Shown here: piece by piece, positions 20,595 to 33,676 of the stretch
Position numbering within the stretch: position 1 is the first letter of the stretch
How the letters are laid out: every line of letters begins with the position of its first letter
Assembly (NCBI GenBank): GCA_019925795.1
Contig: CM034315.1
Coordinates: forward strand, 29,766,446-29,830,445
Direction: 5' to 3'
From: Dendrobium chrysotoxum
Lineage: Eukaryota > Streptophyta > Magnoliopsida > Asparagales > Orchidaceae
Length of the DNA stretch: 64,000 nucleotides
Made by a program: the position numbers and the translations under genes
The notes under the pieces: generated by a model
What the model was told of the DNA's origin: nothing
Databases searched by the model: none
The model's input: only the letters and a program-made list of their open reading frames with translations

Positions 20595-23500
20595 ATCCCT
20601 TGTGTGGAATATTAGGGGTGTGGGTGGTTCTTTATCTAAGGATAAAGTTAAGAATCTATGTAACATTTATGATATTCATGTTCTTGTTTTAATTGAGCCT
20701 TTAGTTTTTGTTGCTAAATTAGATTCTATTTATAATAAATTGTGATTTGATATATCTTTGGGCAACTATATGAATAAAATTTGGATTTTCTAGAAATACT
20801 TTATTTCATTAAATATTATCTTCGATTTGCCTCAACTGATTCATACTAACATTATGTTTAATCAAGTATCTTGTTATGCTTCCTTGGTTTATGCTTCCTA
20901 CTCTAGATTAGGTAGGAAAACTCTTTGGAATCAACTTAATTATTTCTCCTCTTTTATTAATGCTCCATGGTTAGTTAGTGGGTATTTTAACTGTGTTATT
21001 AATGCTTCTAAATGAGTAGGAGGTAATCCTCCTAATTATCATGCTTTGGAGGACTTCAATGATATGTTAATGAATTGTAACCTTCATAACATTGGTTATT
21101 CAGACATTGCTTTTACTTGGAATAAGGGTATTTTGTGGGAAAGATTAGATCTCATTCTTTTTAATAATTCTTAGATTTTTACTTTTCAATCGACTCACAT
21201 TGATCATTTAACCAGAAATTTATCTGATCATTCTCCTTCGCTTTTAAGTATTACTAGGATTAGTTTAAATACTTCTCGACCCTTTAGATTCCAAAATATG
21301 TGGCTTCTTGATGAAATTTTTTTAAATATTGTGCAAAGTATCTAGGAAGCTTCTCTTTTCCTTTTTGATAATATTTTTGGTATGACTCAACTTTGGTTTA
21401 AACTTAAAAGATTTAAATAAAAATTATCCTGGTGGAACGAATGCATTTTTAAGAATTTATTTACTAGTATCTTGTTTGTTGAAAAAAAGGTTGATAATGC
21501 TGATATAGCTTACATGCAGGATTCTTCTTTTGGAAATTTGTCCATTCTTAATGAAGCTAAGACTACTTTATTTAAACTCTAGGAAAAATAAGAAACTTTT
21601 TGGAGGCAAAAAGCTTCTTTGAAATTCCTTTTGGATGGTGATCTTAACCCTACCATTTTTCATAACATTGCAAACCATAAAAAAATGAGTAGGCAAATCA
21701 ACAAGATCATTTCCCCTGATGCTCTTGTTATTGAAAACCCTGATTTAATTTTTGCTTTGGGTATTAAGTATTATGAGAAAGCTTTCAACAAAGATTTTAG
21801 TGTGAATTTTAAGATTGATTTCTTGTTTATTCCTTCACTTATTTCTGAGCAGGATAATTTGTTTTTGACTAAGAATCCTTTCGAGAAGGAGATTTGGCAG
21901 ACCATGAAAGATATAAACTCTGATTCTATCATTGGCTCTGATGGTTTCGTTACTAAATTTTTTCAAAATACTTGGAATATCATTAAAGATGGCCTTGTTA
22001 ATGCTATTATGGATTTTTCTATAGGCAATCCTTCCCCGAAATTTTTTACTTCTACTTCTAGGCTTTAATTTGGAAATCTAGTTCCATTAATTTTTGGAAT
22101 GATTATCGTCCCATCAGTTTATGTACTTTTTTCAATAAACTTATTGCCATAATTATTATTGGGAGGCTTGCTTTGATTCTCCCTAAAATTATTTCTTTGG
22201 AACAAATGGCATTTATTAAATGTAGATCCATATTTGATAAAGTTTTACTTGCTCAAGAATTAGTTCATGATTTGCATGTTAAGGTTACTGGTGGCAATAT
22301 TATTTTTAAAGTTGATATTTCTAAATCATATAACAATCTTAATCAAAAATTTCTTTATAGAATTTTAAAGCTGTTTGGGTTCAGTATGCATTTCATTAAT
22401 CTGATTAAGAATAGTATTGAGCATTGTCTCTTTTCTATTATGATTAATGGCAAATCCCAGAGATATTTCAAATTCTCTCATGGTCTTAGACAAGGGGATC
22501 CTTTATCTCATGCACTTTTCATTATTACTGTGGAATTCTTATCCCGGGGTATTAATAATATTATTGGGATTCATTCAAATTTATAGTTTAAAACAACTAA
22601 TGGTTTTCCTTTTACCCATTTGAGATTTGCTGATGATTTTATTATTTTCTCTAATGGTTCTATTAAAATGCTTTCTATTCTATTTTTGTAAGAAGTTTCA
22701 GCATGCTAGTGGTCTGATTTTTAACCCTTCCAAGAGTTAATTTATTCCTGCTAAATCTATATCTCCTAATCGGATTACTAGTATTAAAATAAAATTTGGT
22801 TTAACAAAATGAAATATACCATTATAGTATTTGGGTACCCCTCTTTCAAGGGTAAAAAATGTTCTCGTTTATTTAATAACATTTTTACTACTATTCATAA
22901 AAAACTTTCTTCTTGGGCATTTAATTTCCTTTCATTTGGTGCTAGGTTTGCTCTTATTAAACATGTTCTTTATTCTATTCCTATTTATTTGCTTCATACT
23001 ATTTCCCCTACTTTAAATGTTTGTAGTAGAATGGAGATTTTTTTTAATAAATTCCTGTGGGGCGCCAAAAATGGTAAAAGTGCTTTTATTTTGGGTTCTT
23101 GGAATAATTTCTCAGGGGCTATTGATTAGGGAAGACTTGGTTTTAAAACTTTCACGGATATGACCAAAACCTATTCTCATATATTGTGGTTTTACTTTAG
23201 AGTTAAGAAGAGTTTGTGGGCCAAGTTCATGGTTTCTAAATATTGTGTTAGGAAACATCCTCTGAATTGTGCTTTCAAACAAGTTGATTCTTTTAACTGG
23301 AAAAGATTATGTTATATTAAGTGGGAAGCTGAATAGTTTATTCAATGGGGTATGGGAGCTGGCAATATTTTCTTTTGGCAAGATAAATGGTTGGGTGATT
23401 TTTTTATTGACGATCTTTTACACACTCATTCCACTTTTGCTTGCAAAGTCAAAGATTTTAATACTAATGGTTATTGGAACATTGTTTTACTTAGTAATGT

Positions 23501-24629
23501 TGTCCCTGATTTTATTATCCAATTAATTCTTAATATTTCCATTCATTTGGATAATGGGGATTACATTTTGTTTAATCTTTCTAATGATGGTAAGTTTGCT
23601 ATTAAGCAGGTCTAGAACTATATTAGGCAAATCCTTCATAAAGATTATCTTTATTTAGCTTTATGGCATGATAGCATTCCTCCCTTTTACTCTTTTCTCT
23701 TATGGAGGATTTTGCATTATTATGTAAAGGCTTTTACATTATCTCCAAATGTTCATGTTGTTATCATATTGAGAATATGAATCATGTGCTCATTCAGGGT
23801 CCGATTGCCATGAAGGTTTGGTTACTAGTACTCGATACAACAACATTGCCAATCTGCTTTAGGAGTGGTTCATTCCTACTAAAGGTCATAATAGGAATAT
23901 CTTCCCTGTCATTATTTGTTATTTTTATGGAGTAGTAGAAATGATTCTAAGCATGAGAGAACTAAAATGAATGCTTTAAATGTTATTTCTAAAGTTCAAA
24001 ATAAAATTAATTAGCTGTATGTTGCTAATTTAGTTAAGCCTAAGGCCTTTAAAGGTTGTCTCCATGTTGCTTGTGAATTTGGTTTGAATTTTCAATCTCA
24101 TTTCGTTTGTTTAAAAGACAGACTCATTTATTGAAGGAAACCAATGGAGTAATGTATAAAGCTTAATACTGATGGTTCCTTGAATAATTTGAATGCTGGT
24201 TGTGGTGGTACTATTAGGGAATCTAATGGTTTTGTGATTGTTGCCTTTGGGGGTCCTTCTACTACTAAAACTACTATTATAGCAGAATGTGAGAGCCTTC
24301 TTTTTCGTATTCAACTTTGCATTTCCTTAGGTATTACTAACATTTGGATTGAAGTGGATGTTATGCTCTTGATTCATTATCTTGATGGCAACCATTCTTC
24401 CAATTTTGATAATTTTTATATTTTAAGAGATATTAAGTATTGGCTATCCTTTATTACTTATTCTATTACTCATATTTTGCATAAAGGTAATACTGTTGCT
24501 GATTCCCTTACTAAAATGGGTTGTACTTTATTGGGTTTCATTGAATTCTCTGAGCTTTCTTTACCTAGGGAGACTAAAGGGTTGGCTAGATTAGATCGCT
24601 TTAGCCTCCCTTATATTTGTTTTAACTAG
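20587..24629 (+). pseudogene. LINE ORF2 (endonuclease, RT, RNase H), broken
   Basis: ORF2 starts at ATG 20587, overlapping the ORF1 stop by 8 bp. Endonuclease motifs: WNIRGVGG at the N-terminus; PWLVSGYFN near 20968, where the usual acidic residue of SGDFN is tyrosine; DHLTRNLSDHSP near 21200-21236. RT: ISLCTFFNKL and the 22173-22586 block with KVDISKSYNNL (the last D of the motif is N), GLRQGDPLS and FADD at 22626-22637. A zf-RVT-like CSCC...H...VW lies near 23755-23825. The RNase H domain, 24144-24629, is open (KLNTDGS, IIAECESLLFR, IEVD, GNTVADSLTK). At least two frame changes and many stops elsewhere make it inactive. Confidence 0.85.
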
Positions 24630-26491
24630 CTTGGTTTTTTCTTTGGTTGTTGTTGGTTTGGTTTCCTATCTTCATTTTTCTATTGTTGGGTTGATGTTTA
24701 TTTTCATAATTCCTCTTTTGTGGTTTATGCTTATTGGTACTAATTTGAGTTAACTGCTTTTATTATGGCGGAGTTTTTTGCCTGATGTGTTCTGCTACCA
24801 TACACTTCTTTTGGACCATTTCCTTATGTTTATCATTGGCTCTAGTTGGAAGGGTTCCTATTTTGATGGAAACAAGCTCTTCTTTCTTGGGATCCATTTG
24901 ATTTGCTATTTTATCCATTGTGAGAAAGGATTTCTAGGTTGTTCTGTATCTTTTCATGTGCATTGCTCGACCTTGTTAAGATGTTATTTATGTATTTATT
25001 TTGACTTTAGTGAGCTTAGTTATTTCCTTTTCTTCATGTGATGTATTTTAGAATTACAATCTATAATAATGATTTCGGTTTGAGCTGTAATTGGATTTTT
25101 TGTATCCTGATTTGAACCTAAACTGTTGCTCTTGGGATTACTTAATTCAGAAGTTTTGTGTTATCCATGAACTTCTATTAAAGTTTGTTGGTTCTATTAA
25201 TGGTAAAACAGGTTTGTAATGTTAGTGGTTTCTTTGGTGTGACTAGAATTTCCTACTAATTAATGAAACTTAGATTCTAAATTTTGGGTTTTCCTGGTTT
25301 TTGGGTGGGTGGCCTGGAATTCACAGTTCTGTTGTTGCTATCATGGATGTCTTCACCTTTTATCGGTATGATGCTTCTGCTTCTATCGTCCTGTGCATGT
25401 TTTGGGAGAGCAACATTGCATTTGGGATTAGAATGGAGTGACATTTGGGTTCTCCTCATGATAACACTATAGTTACTACCTTCCTGAGCTCTACAAACCC
25501 ATGCTTTTCATATCCAATTTTCTGGATTGGCTTTTCTCTTTATTTTGGCATATTTATACTATTTTGAGAGATGATTTTATTAAGGATTATGGTTGTTGTG
25601 TCGATTGCCTTTTGAATGATGGTTGTTTCAAGATCTTTTTAACTTTTATGGTGAGGTATAATGATATTAACAACACCATTGTTTGCTGGAACTAGAAAAT
25701 TTGGCTAGTTGTCTCTCGGTTTTGTGTTGGTTGCTTGTTGTGGAGGCCTGCTATAGATTTATTATTTACTTTGGCCGTTAATTTTTGGTTTCCTAGTTGG
25801 ATTTTCTTTCTTTTGGCTGGTTGCCTTTTGTCCATTCCTGTTACTGCTTTTCCTGGTGTTGTTGTAGCCTGGATTATCATTCTGGATTATCATATTGAAT
25901 TTTTAGTTATGGTTTGGCTTAGGTTTTACTTCCTACTCTTACTCCTGATGCTTTAATGTGGCGTATATTTCATGTTCCTCTAGTTTTAGTTATTATTTGA
26001 CCATTTGGTATTCTAATTACTTGTTTGGTAATGAGAGCTTATAATTGGCCAGTAACAGGTTATTCTTCATTTTTGCTAAAGGGGTTTCCTTCACTTATAT
26101 TTTGTATAAGTCTAATTGAGATCCAATTTTATACAGTCACAAAGCTCTATGTTATTTCCTTATTTTTCTATGATTGTTCTACCTTTGCATCCCTTATATC
26201 TTGCAGGTTCTTTAGATTAAAGTTTTTTTAGACAAGTGACTAATTTTTGTAGGAAGTGCTTGCTGAAAGACTTTTTTATGGCCTTCCCTTTTTGGGTGGT
26301 ATTTACTTGCAGCCCTAGAATGTTGTTAGGAATTTTTATAAATCATAGTATAGGGGACCATCAGCTCTTAGGTTTTTCTTTGACTTTTTATGTACCTCTG
26401 TCGAGTAGTAGTGAGCTGAAGATACTCTTTAAGGACCTTGTAACCTTTTTTTTCAATGCGTAGGCCCCATAGCTGGTCCCCCCCCCAAAAA
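24630..26491 (+). other. LINE 3' region and A-run
   Basis: About 1.86 kb of T-rich sequence after ORF2, ending in a C-run followed by AAAAAAA at 26487-26493 and the target duplication. Short open frames here have no recognisable similarity and are probably chance. The A-run is short for a LINE tail, which fits an old insertion. Confidence 0.7.
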
Positions 26492-26508
26492 AAGAGTAAT
26501 TAAACTAA

Positions 26509-27840
26509 TCGTGCTGTACAATCCATGTCGTACGAGATGATGAGTTAAAATTATAAAAAATAGCCACCATTCATAATTTAGGCAATATTTTAATGTTGAA
26601 ATTTTATTCTAATCATATAGGATGATGCGAATCATCCTGGATGGTTCATGATGATTCTGTGATTAGGGGATTAATTATGGTAAAATTGCTCAATCGGATC
26701 ATGCAGTATGATTAGTGACGATCGTACTGGATTTCCCGAGAGATACATCAGATGATACATGATCGTCTCGTATCATCCCAGACAAAAAACCATGATTTTC
26801 CTCTAATCGTATAGGGGTATCATTCTGGACAACCTAAGGAATGTATGGGATGATTTTTAAATCATTGCCCATCGTCGCCTTTCGTACTGGATGATCATTA
26901 TAGTGTCTTAAACTAATCATATAGTATAATCATAGAATTGTACTAGACGATCCACATAAATGCTTTCCTTGATCGTACAGAATAATATGAATTGTACCAA
27001 CTAAAAGGCATAATCTGTACTAATCATACATGATGATATATTGATCGTATTGGATGATCTTTGACTATAAATTGAAAATTAGGGCTTCTTTTGGAGGCTC
27101 TCTACTTAATCTCTTATATTATCTTGTGAGAGATATTTTGCTGTGGAGTTGATCTGAGAGAGAGTTTAGAGAAGGAAGAGATAGAGAGATTTGGGAGAGA
27201 AGAAAGGGAGAAATCCTTCTGAGGGGGGGTTATGAGGGATTCACAAAGGTTACTTCAAGCAAAGTTTCCACCGTCTTCTTCCAGGTGCTTTCTTGGTTCC
27301 TTGGGGGCTTTGAGGGAGAATATCTTCAACATCAGATCACGATGCTTTACCTACTCCAGGAGGGAGTAAAAGGATTTAGGTTCTCTACCTACTCGAGGAG
27401 GGAGTAAAAGGATTCAGGCTCCCTGCCTTCACCATGAGGGTGAAAAAGATTCAGGGCACTCTGCCTCACTGGGTCAGTGGAAGAGATTTCTGTAAGGGCT
27501 TCTCCACCTAGCTGTGGGGACAAAAGGAGATACACTATAAGGTTTAGCGCATTACTCAGAGGAGTCCTCCGGGGAGTGGACGTAGGACAGTTTTGATTGA
27601 AACATTATAAAATCCTTTGTGTTCATTCTTCACTTTTTTGCATTTTAATTTTCATACTTTTCTATGATTTATTGTGTGGTCTAAAAGATTCTGATTTTTT
27701 ATTATTGATCTGCTTCCGCATCAAGGGTTTTTCTTTTATTAGAGAATTTTTAAAATTACTAATTCACCCCTCCCCCCCCCCCCCCTCTTGGTTTGCGTCG
27801 GGCTAGGTCTCAGAGGTTTAACGACCTTCACAAACTTTCA
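26509..27840 (+). repeat. 3' LTR of element B, second part
   Basis: This resumes the U3 broken at 7481. It carries decayed palindromes (GATCGTACTGGAT- and TCATCCTGGATG-type), a degenerate TATA position (CTACTTAAT near 27102), leader hairpins (27352-27479), a C-run (about 27766-27785) and the end CAAACTTTCA at 27840. The next five bases, ATGAT, would be the right target duplication; the left copy is lost. Confidence 0.82.
27352..27479 (+). repeat. Leader hairpin array, LTR of B
   Basis: TACTCC-AGGAG-GGAGTA (27352-27368), TACTC-with-GAGTA around an AGGAG-containing loop (27390-27406), TCACC-ATGAG-GGTGA (27429-27443) and CACTG-GGT-CAGTG (27467-27479). The first three starts are 38 and 39 bp apart. 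Confidence 0.85.
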
Positions 27841-29447
27841 ATGATGATAGTACTTCAAGTCTCCAAATGAGGTATGATCTAAAGTGTAAAGTACAAGTGC
27901 GTGCAATTTGTCCTTACATGTCGTAAGAGTAACACATAATCCTTGAAAATGGGTTCACTAATCTATATAGGTGGTAAGGCATCTTCTTAGGGATATATGA
28001 TGCATACTGTGTCCAAGGTTGTTGCTTTAGTGAAAGTGTATGCTCGTGTGCATTATTTTGAAGTATGTTTATTTTCTTTATCATGTATTCATTTGCACTT
28101 TTTTTGACGCCTAGTTCAATTAATGCTTTATGCTTTTGCTATATAGTTCTAATACAAGTGTCTCTAGATCCTTTGATGTTTTCTGTAACTCAATATGCTC
28201 ATCTTTTAAGGAATCATGTGATTTTATTAATTCAATGTGCTTCTTATTTAATTGATCAATTCATCTAACAAATATACATGCTCCTTATCTCATATAGTGT
28301 GCACAATTTTAGAAATAGAATATTTTTTTAATTAAAATATCACGCTTCTCCTTCAAATCCAAAAATTCCCTGTTTAGTTGTAAGTTCTACTTTTTCAGCT
28401 TCCTATATGAATCTTGCATTTGTTAAGAAATAAAGAATAATACATCATATGTAAGCTAGCAAATATCATCTTGATTAGAATTTTCAACAAAATTATTTTC
28501 CATAAGCACAAATTTGATACCTCCCCTTTAGCTCTTTTTCTGATGAGCCTGAGGCTAAATCCTCCAAGAAGTCTTTGTGTATCCTGTACTTTCACTTTTT
28601 ATAATTGACTTTTCTTCATCCTTTTCCTTACTATGGATGCTCTTAAGATTAGGGCAGTCCGCTCTTAACAGGCTGGGCTTCTTGCACTCAGAGCATCATT
28701 TGAAACCATATTAAGTTTATTTTATTTACCATTATTCCTTTCAATGTGGCATTTTTATATCTTCTTCAAGATGCTTTTCAATTGATGGGTCATTAAAGCT
28801 ATATTGTCGCCCCCTTCAGCTCCAAATTCAGTGCTATCCACATCATTGGCCTTCATTGCCACTATTTTCTCATTTTTCCTATCACCTGCATCTTAATGTA
28901 TTTGGTTCACATTTTTCTCATAAGCAATGATAGAGCCCAATAAGTTTTCAATAGAATACATATTTAAATATTTAGATTCATAAATTGCAGTAAATTTTGC
29001 ATCAAATGAATCAAGTAAGCAATGCAATATCTTGTTAGCTTTTTCCAAATTATAGAGTTCTCTACCTAAAGAATGCAATGAGGTTATTATCATAATGAAC
29101 CTAGTAACAAATATAGTTTCACTATATTTTCTATTTGTACTGGTTGAAATATAGCTGTAGTCTTCAGATTTTAAGGCATAGGAAAAAAATACAAGCATTC
29201 GGCATTTAATTAAGCTAAATCCCTATCCTGTAAACTCCATTCAGTAAATGAGATTTCTTTTTTAACACCATCAATAGGGTGAGAAGGAATGGAAACATCC
29301 ACTTTTATCATGTAACATATTAAAAAAATTTATTGATTACAAGAAAGTAGACATACAAATTTTCCAATAATTCAATGGGATATTATCAAAAAGTGGTGGA
29401 TGGGTTATTGAATAACACTTAGTAGTGTTCCTATTTCCACAATCTGT
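27841..29447 (-). pseudogene. gag: Gag remnant of element G
   Basis: Minus-strand homology to the Gag of C and D. Near 29345-29445: NRNTTKCYSITHPPLFDNIPLNYWKICMS, whose initiator ATG has mutated. At 28893-29198: FVTRFIMIITSLHSLGRELYNLEKANKIL, the UBN2-like region. The first knuckle and the acidic part lie near 28600-28700, and coiled-coil remnants near 28040-28450. The second-knuckle region reaches about 27880. Sequence ends abruptly at 27841 against the LTR of B, so pol and the 3' LTR of G are missing. There are many stops; this is the oldest gag here. Confidence 0.7.
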
Positions 29448-29492
29448 GATCGGACCTATCTCAAGCTTTTTAAACCATAAATTAGAGAACAC

Positions 29493-29510
29493 ATTCTGGT
29501 ACCAATTTAA
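29493..29510 (-). promoter_or_regulatory. Decayed primer-binding site of element G
   Basis: Minus strand TTGGTACCAGAAT resembles TGGTATCAGAGC and lies just inside the LTR that starts at 29511. Confidence 0.65.
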
Positions 29511-30111
29511 TGGATAGTTGTGAAACCACATGAACTATAGAATGGAGCATTAAAACAGGGGGGGGGGTTAATTGGTGCTTTAAAAAATCTTTTTCTAAAT
29601 CTCTTTTCAAATTTAAACAACCAAATTCAAACTTTAAAATGTGGAAGTGAATAACAATAATAAATACTAATTTTTGTGTTTTGTTTTTTATAAAAAAATA
29701 AATATTTTTTCTTTTTATTTTCTAATTTTTATTTCCTTTCAATAAAGGTGTATACGATCAAACATAATAACTTTTGTATGGCAATGATCACCAAAACTAA
29801 ACTAGATTACAGAAAATAAATATGTCAAAAGTAAAGCATAAGAAAGTAAAGTGCGGAAAGAGAAAGAATAAGCACACCAAAATTTTATGTTTTTTCGATT
29901 AACTTGACCTACGTCCACTCCCCAAAGTCCTCTCCATGTCTTTCGGCAAACAATTAGTTATTCTACATTAGCTTCCATGGCAAGGTAGAGAAGCCCTTAG
30001 ACAATCACTTGCACCAACTCGGTATGGTGGAGTAGCCAGATCCCTTTTACTAATGAGATATGATAGATTAGCTAAATCCCCTTCGCTAACCTAGTGCGGT
30101 GAAGTAGCCGG
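29511..30111 (-). repeat. 5' LTR of element G, first part
   Basis: Starts TGGATAG. It shows the G-run (29562-29571), 'taattggtgcttt', 'acctacgtccactcccc' and hairpin-region text found in the other LTRs. It stops inside the '...gaagtagccgg' sequence where element E inserted and resumes at 54352; the join reproduces the order seen in LTR A (agtagccgggtcttttga). Confidence 0.8.
30107..30111. repeat. Target-site duplication of element E (decayed)
   Basis: GCCGG here against GCTAG at 54347-54351: three of five bases match. The position is supported independently by the continuity of LTR G across the insertion. Confidence 0.55.
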
Positions 30112-31939
30112 TGTTGAGAATATGGACCAAGATCTTATGATTTTGATGCTAATAAATATTGTTAGATTCCTTACTATGCTATCTCTTGTTACTTGCTATT
30201 ATTACATATCTACTTTTATTGTATACTAACGTTTATGGTCCACTATACACTGTACAAAATTGATCACCTCAAGACTGGGTATAATAGGGTTAAAGTGTAT
30301 AGATAAGTCCATAGTTTTGCTTTTCTATTTTCCATATTCTTGAGTTAACTATGTATTTAGTGGATACTAAACTTGGTGACCATGCACACACACTCATGGG
30401 GGTGAGATAGTGAGAACATTAGGAGTATAATTTTCTAAACAAATTGTACTGTACGATCACCTAATCGAAAAATCATTAGAATAGCTAATTTTGATAATTA
30501 AAGCAATTTAAACTCGTCGTACTATGAGATACAGTCATAAAGGATGATCAATTGAAATGTAGATCCCAGCCGGCAATCACAATTTAGGAAATATTTTGAA
30601 ATTTAAAATTTTACTAATCGTACTATATCATAGTATTCATGTTGTATGATAGGTATCATACACGATGATGAAATTAAATGTTGCTTAATTATTCCAATAA
30701 TTAGGGAAATAATTTTGGTTAATTTGTTCAATCATATCATAGTGGATGATAGGAGCCAATCGTACTGTACGACCAATTTCATACATGGGATGATAATTTA
30801 TCATCACCAATTATATAGGATGATAAACCAATTCATTTCAACTAATCATACAGGATGACTCTTCTTATCATACTGGACTATCAACATAATAAGTTTAACA
30901 CATCATACATTGCTTCATAATTCATACAGTACTAATAGGATAATTTGAACTAATCGAACCATATAATCTTGGGTCATATGGAACCATCAGTGTCGATAAA
31001 ACTAAATTGTAGGACTTTTTGTGAGGCCTTATATTTAGTCTCTCTCATTAGACTTATTTCAAACTTTTAGCAGTTGAGTGTTCTTGAGAGGGAGCTTGGA
31101 GAAGGAATCTTGGAGATATTTGGGATGAAGAAAAGGAGAGCTAACGTGTGAGGGAGAAGTTCTGTGAGGGTTCACACGGTTGCTCCAAGTAAGTGTCTTT
31201 CCTTGTTTCCTCCAAGTGTCTGTCTAGTTTCTTGGGTAGCTTTAGAAAGAAGTTCATCAGCTCAAAGTTGTGGTTATCTACCATCACCTGGAGGGTGAGA
31301 AAGGAGTTCGTGCTCTGCCATCACTAGGAGGGTGAGAAACCAGTTTGTAGTTCTCTGCCATTGCTAAGAGGGTGAGAAAGGAGGTCGTAGTTCTTTTTCA
31401 TCACTAAGAGGGTAAGAAGGAGGTCATGGTTTACTGTCATCACTAGGAGGGTAACATAGCTTCTGGCTCTCTACCACAGGGGGTTGGATGGAATTGATTT
31501 GTGTAAGGGCTTCTCGGCCTTACTATGGGGGCAAAAGGAGAGACACTATAGTGATAGTGCAATACCCAAAGTGGAGGACTCTTGGGAGTGGATGTAGGTC
31601 AAGGATGACCAAATAATTATAAAATCTTATGTGTTCTTTCTTGATTTTACTTTTTTGCACTTTTTATTTCTATAATTTGAACTTACTACACTAATCTCAT
31701 TGTTTACTATCAATTGTAATTAAGTTAATTTGTGCTTTAAAACTAAAAATATTTTAAACCTTGATTCACTTCTACGTGTTTAGGATAACTATTTCTTTTA
31801 GAATTTTTTTCAAAATCATTTCCCAAGAAAGAATGTTTACTATTGTAGTAATTATTTTTAAAAGTACCAATCCCCCCCCCCCCCTCTTGGTGTGCCTTGG
31901 GTTAGTTTATTGAGTTCTTACTACCTCCCTGAACATTCA
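30112..31939 (+). repeat. 5' LTR of element E
   Basis: 1828 bp, TGTTGAGAATATGG...CATTCA. U3 palindromes are mostly decayed at the CpG of each arm (ATCATAC...GGATGAT type, about 30430-30980). TATA-like TATATTTA is at 31030-31037. Hairpin array 31284-31454; C-run at about 31871-31883. Confidence 0.85.
31284..31454 (+). repeat. Leader hairpin array, 5' LTR of E
   Basis: Five units start at 31284, 31321, 31361, 31401 and 31440. The form is TCAC(C/T)-(A/T)(G/A)GAG-GGTGA with some arms mutated. The last two have GGTAA arms. Confidence 0.8.
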
Positions 31940-31955
31940 AGGGGTATTAGAGTGG
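31940..31955 (+). promoter_or_regulatory. Decayed primer-binding site of element E
   Basis: AGGGGTATTAGAGTGG follows the LTR end, comparable to TGGTATCAGAGC with changes. Confidence 0.65.
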
Positions 31956-31996
31956 GTCTTGAAATTTAGATTTTAATATCTTCAAGAAAAGATCAA

Positions 31997-33671
31997 ATGG
32001 CTCAATTTGGAAATCAAAATACTGTGGAGGGTTATTCAATAAGTCGTCCACCATTATTCAAAAACATTTCCTTTAATTTTTAGAAAATTTTCATGTCCAC
32101 ATTTTTGCAATCCAACAATTATTGAATTTAGTATATAATTCAAACTAGATATTCACTTCCATCTCAGGTAGTTAATGGTGCTAAAATTGATATTCCCTTT
32201 ACTGAATGGAGTCATGATAAGGATAGAGAACTCGTATAATTAATTGCAACATATTTAAATTATTTTTTTTGTGCTTTAAAATCTGAGCACTATATGCGAG
32301 TATCTACATGGACTACAGGGAAGGAAATATGGGATAGACTATGCATCACATATGAGAGAACTAGTGAAGTTAAATAGTCTAGGTTAAATATTCTATGCAT
32401 GATTATGAACTTTTTTGCATTAAACCTAGCGAGATTGGATCTAAAATATACAGTAGTTTCACCCAGATAGTGACATCCTTGCATATGCTAGGTAGAGAGC
32501 TCTCTAATTCTAAAAATGTCAATAAGATTTTATATTGCCTACCTAGTTCTTATGAAGCTAAATTCACTACTATTTCTGAATAAAAGGATTTAAATGTTTA
32601 TTTAATTGATAACTTGGTTGGGTCACTCATTGCCTACGAGCAAGGGGTGAGTCAAAGTCTACGTGATGCAGGTGATAAGAAGAAGCAGAAGACTGTGGCA
32701 CTAAAGCAAATGACTTAGACAGTCACAATTTTATAGTGGAGGAGGATAATGACATTACATTGATGACCCATTATTTTAAATGTTTTCTAAAGAGGAAATA
32801 AAAGCATCATCAGCAACAAATAGAACAAAGGTAAAGGCCCTAAAAATTTTGAAGTGTCATCTGACACTATATGCTTTGAATGCAGGAAACCAAAACATCT
32901 CTGAATAGACTGTCCCAACCTGAAAACTCGCCCAATTAAGGAGAAGGGTGAAGAGAAGGCAAAATTTAGGAAGGGGAAAATTAGGACACATAAGGCATTT
33001 TGGGCTAACTCCACCTCAGAATCATCAAAACAAGAAGCAAATGAGGAGGTAACAAACCTGTGTTTGAAGGCTAATGATAATCTTGACCAGTCAGAACAAG
33101 ATGAGGTATGTCGGCTCTCCTATGATTAATTTTTATTATTTTAGAGAAAATTCATGATTCATATAAGAAATTGAAAAAGTTGTATGCTATCTTAAACACT
33201 AACTTTTCTAATCTGCAAAAAGAGCATACTAGTCTGATAATAAAGCATTCTACTTAGACAGTGATCAGATGTCTTTACTTGATGAATATGATGCACTAAA
33301 TAAGAAGTACAGTAATTTATTTAATGCATGTTATTCCTTGGTTTTTAAGGCATATTGAATTAAAAAACTCATTCAAAGAATTAGAGGCATGTGCAACAGA
33401 AATATATGATAGTGAGCATGGATTAAAATTAAAAGTAGCAACCCTTGAAATTGCAAATAAATTTCTAAAAGTAAAGGTAAATGTACTTTAGAAAAATAAA
33501 CCATCACTTACTTTACCATAATGTCATAACTCACAACATGCATCATATAACCCTAAGAAGAGGCACCATAACCTACATAGATTAGTTAACACTTTTCTTG
33601 GTATTAGGTGTTAGTCTTGTGGCATGCTAGGTTATATAGCCCACACTTTCACTATCCACCATAGGACACAT
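31997..33671 (+). pseudogene. gag: Gag of element E, broken
   Basis: ATG at 31997 (MAQFGNQNTVEGYSIS). Legible parts: SEHYMRVSTWTTGKEIWDRL near 32285-32340, YSSFTQIVTSLHMLGRELSN in 32395-32583, knuckle 1 near 32870-32915 (CFECRKPKH), a long hydrophilic/coiled-coil stretch, and a decayed knuckle 2 near 33610-33655 (SCGMLGYIAHTF). Many stops. LTR F interrupts it at 33672; a short C-terminal piece continues at 35406-35510. Confidence 0.8.
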
Positions 33672-33676
33672 CTAGT
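33672..33676. repeat. Target-site duplication of solo LTR F (CTAGT)
   Basis: Repeated at 35401-35405. By chance it has the same sequence as the duplication of element C. Confidence 0.9.

Larger units (their letters stand above)
7482..26491 (+). mobile_element. L1-type LINE inserted in the LTR of element B
   Basis: Bounded by a 17-bp target duplication and ending in a short A-run (about 26487-26493). With element C and its duplication removed the LINE is about 7.6 kb. Order: 5' leader (7482-7534 and 18929-19075), ORF1 with a DUF4283-like region and a CCHC-type knuckle, ORF2 with endonuclease, RT, zf-RVT-like knuckle and RNase H, then a long T-rich 3' region. It looks full length but both ORFs carry stops and frameshifts, so it is inactive. 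Element C jumped into its 5' leader. Confidence 0.88.

Noticed and set aside
25284..26231. Hydrophobic frames that look like membrane proteins
   Set aside because: They are T-rich sequence in the LINE 3' region; high T content gives Phe/Leu-rich translations by chance.
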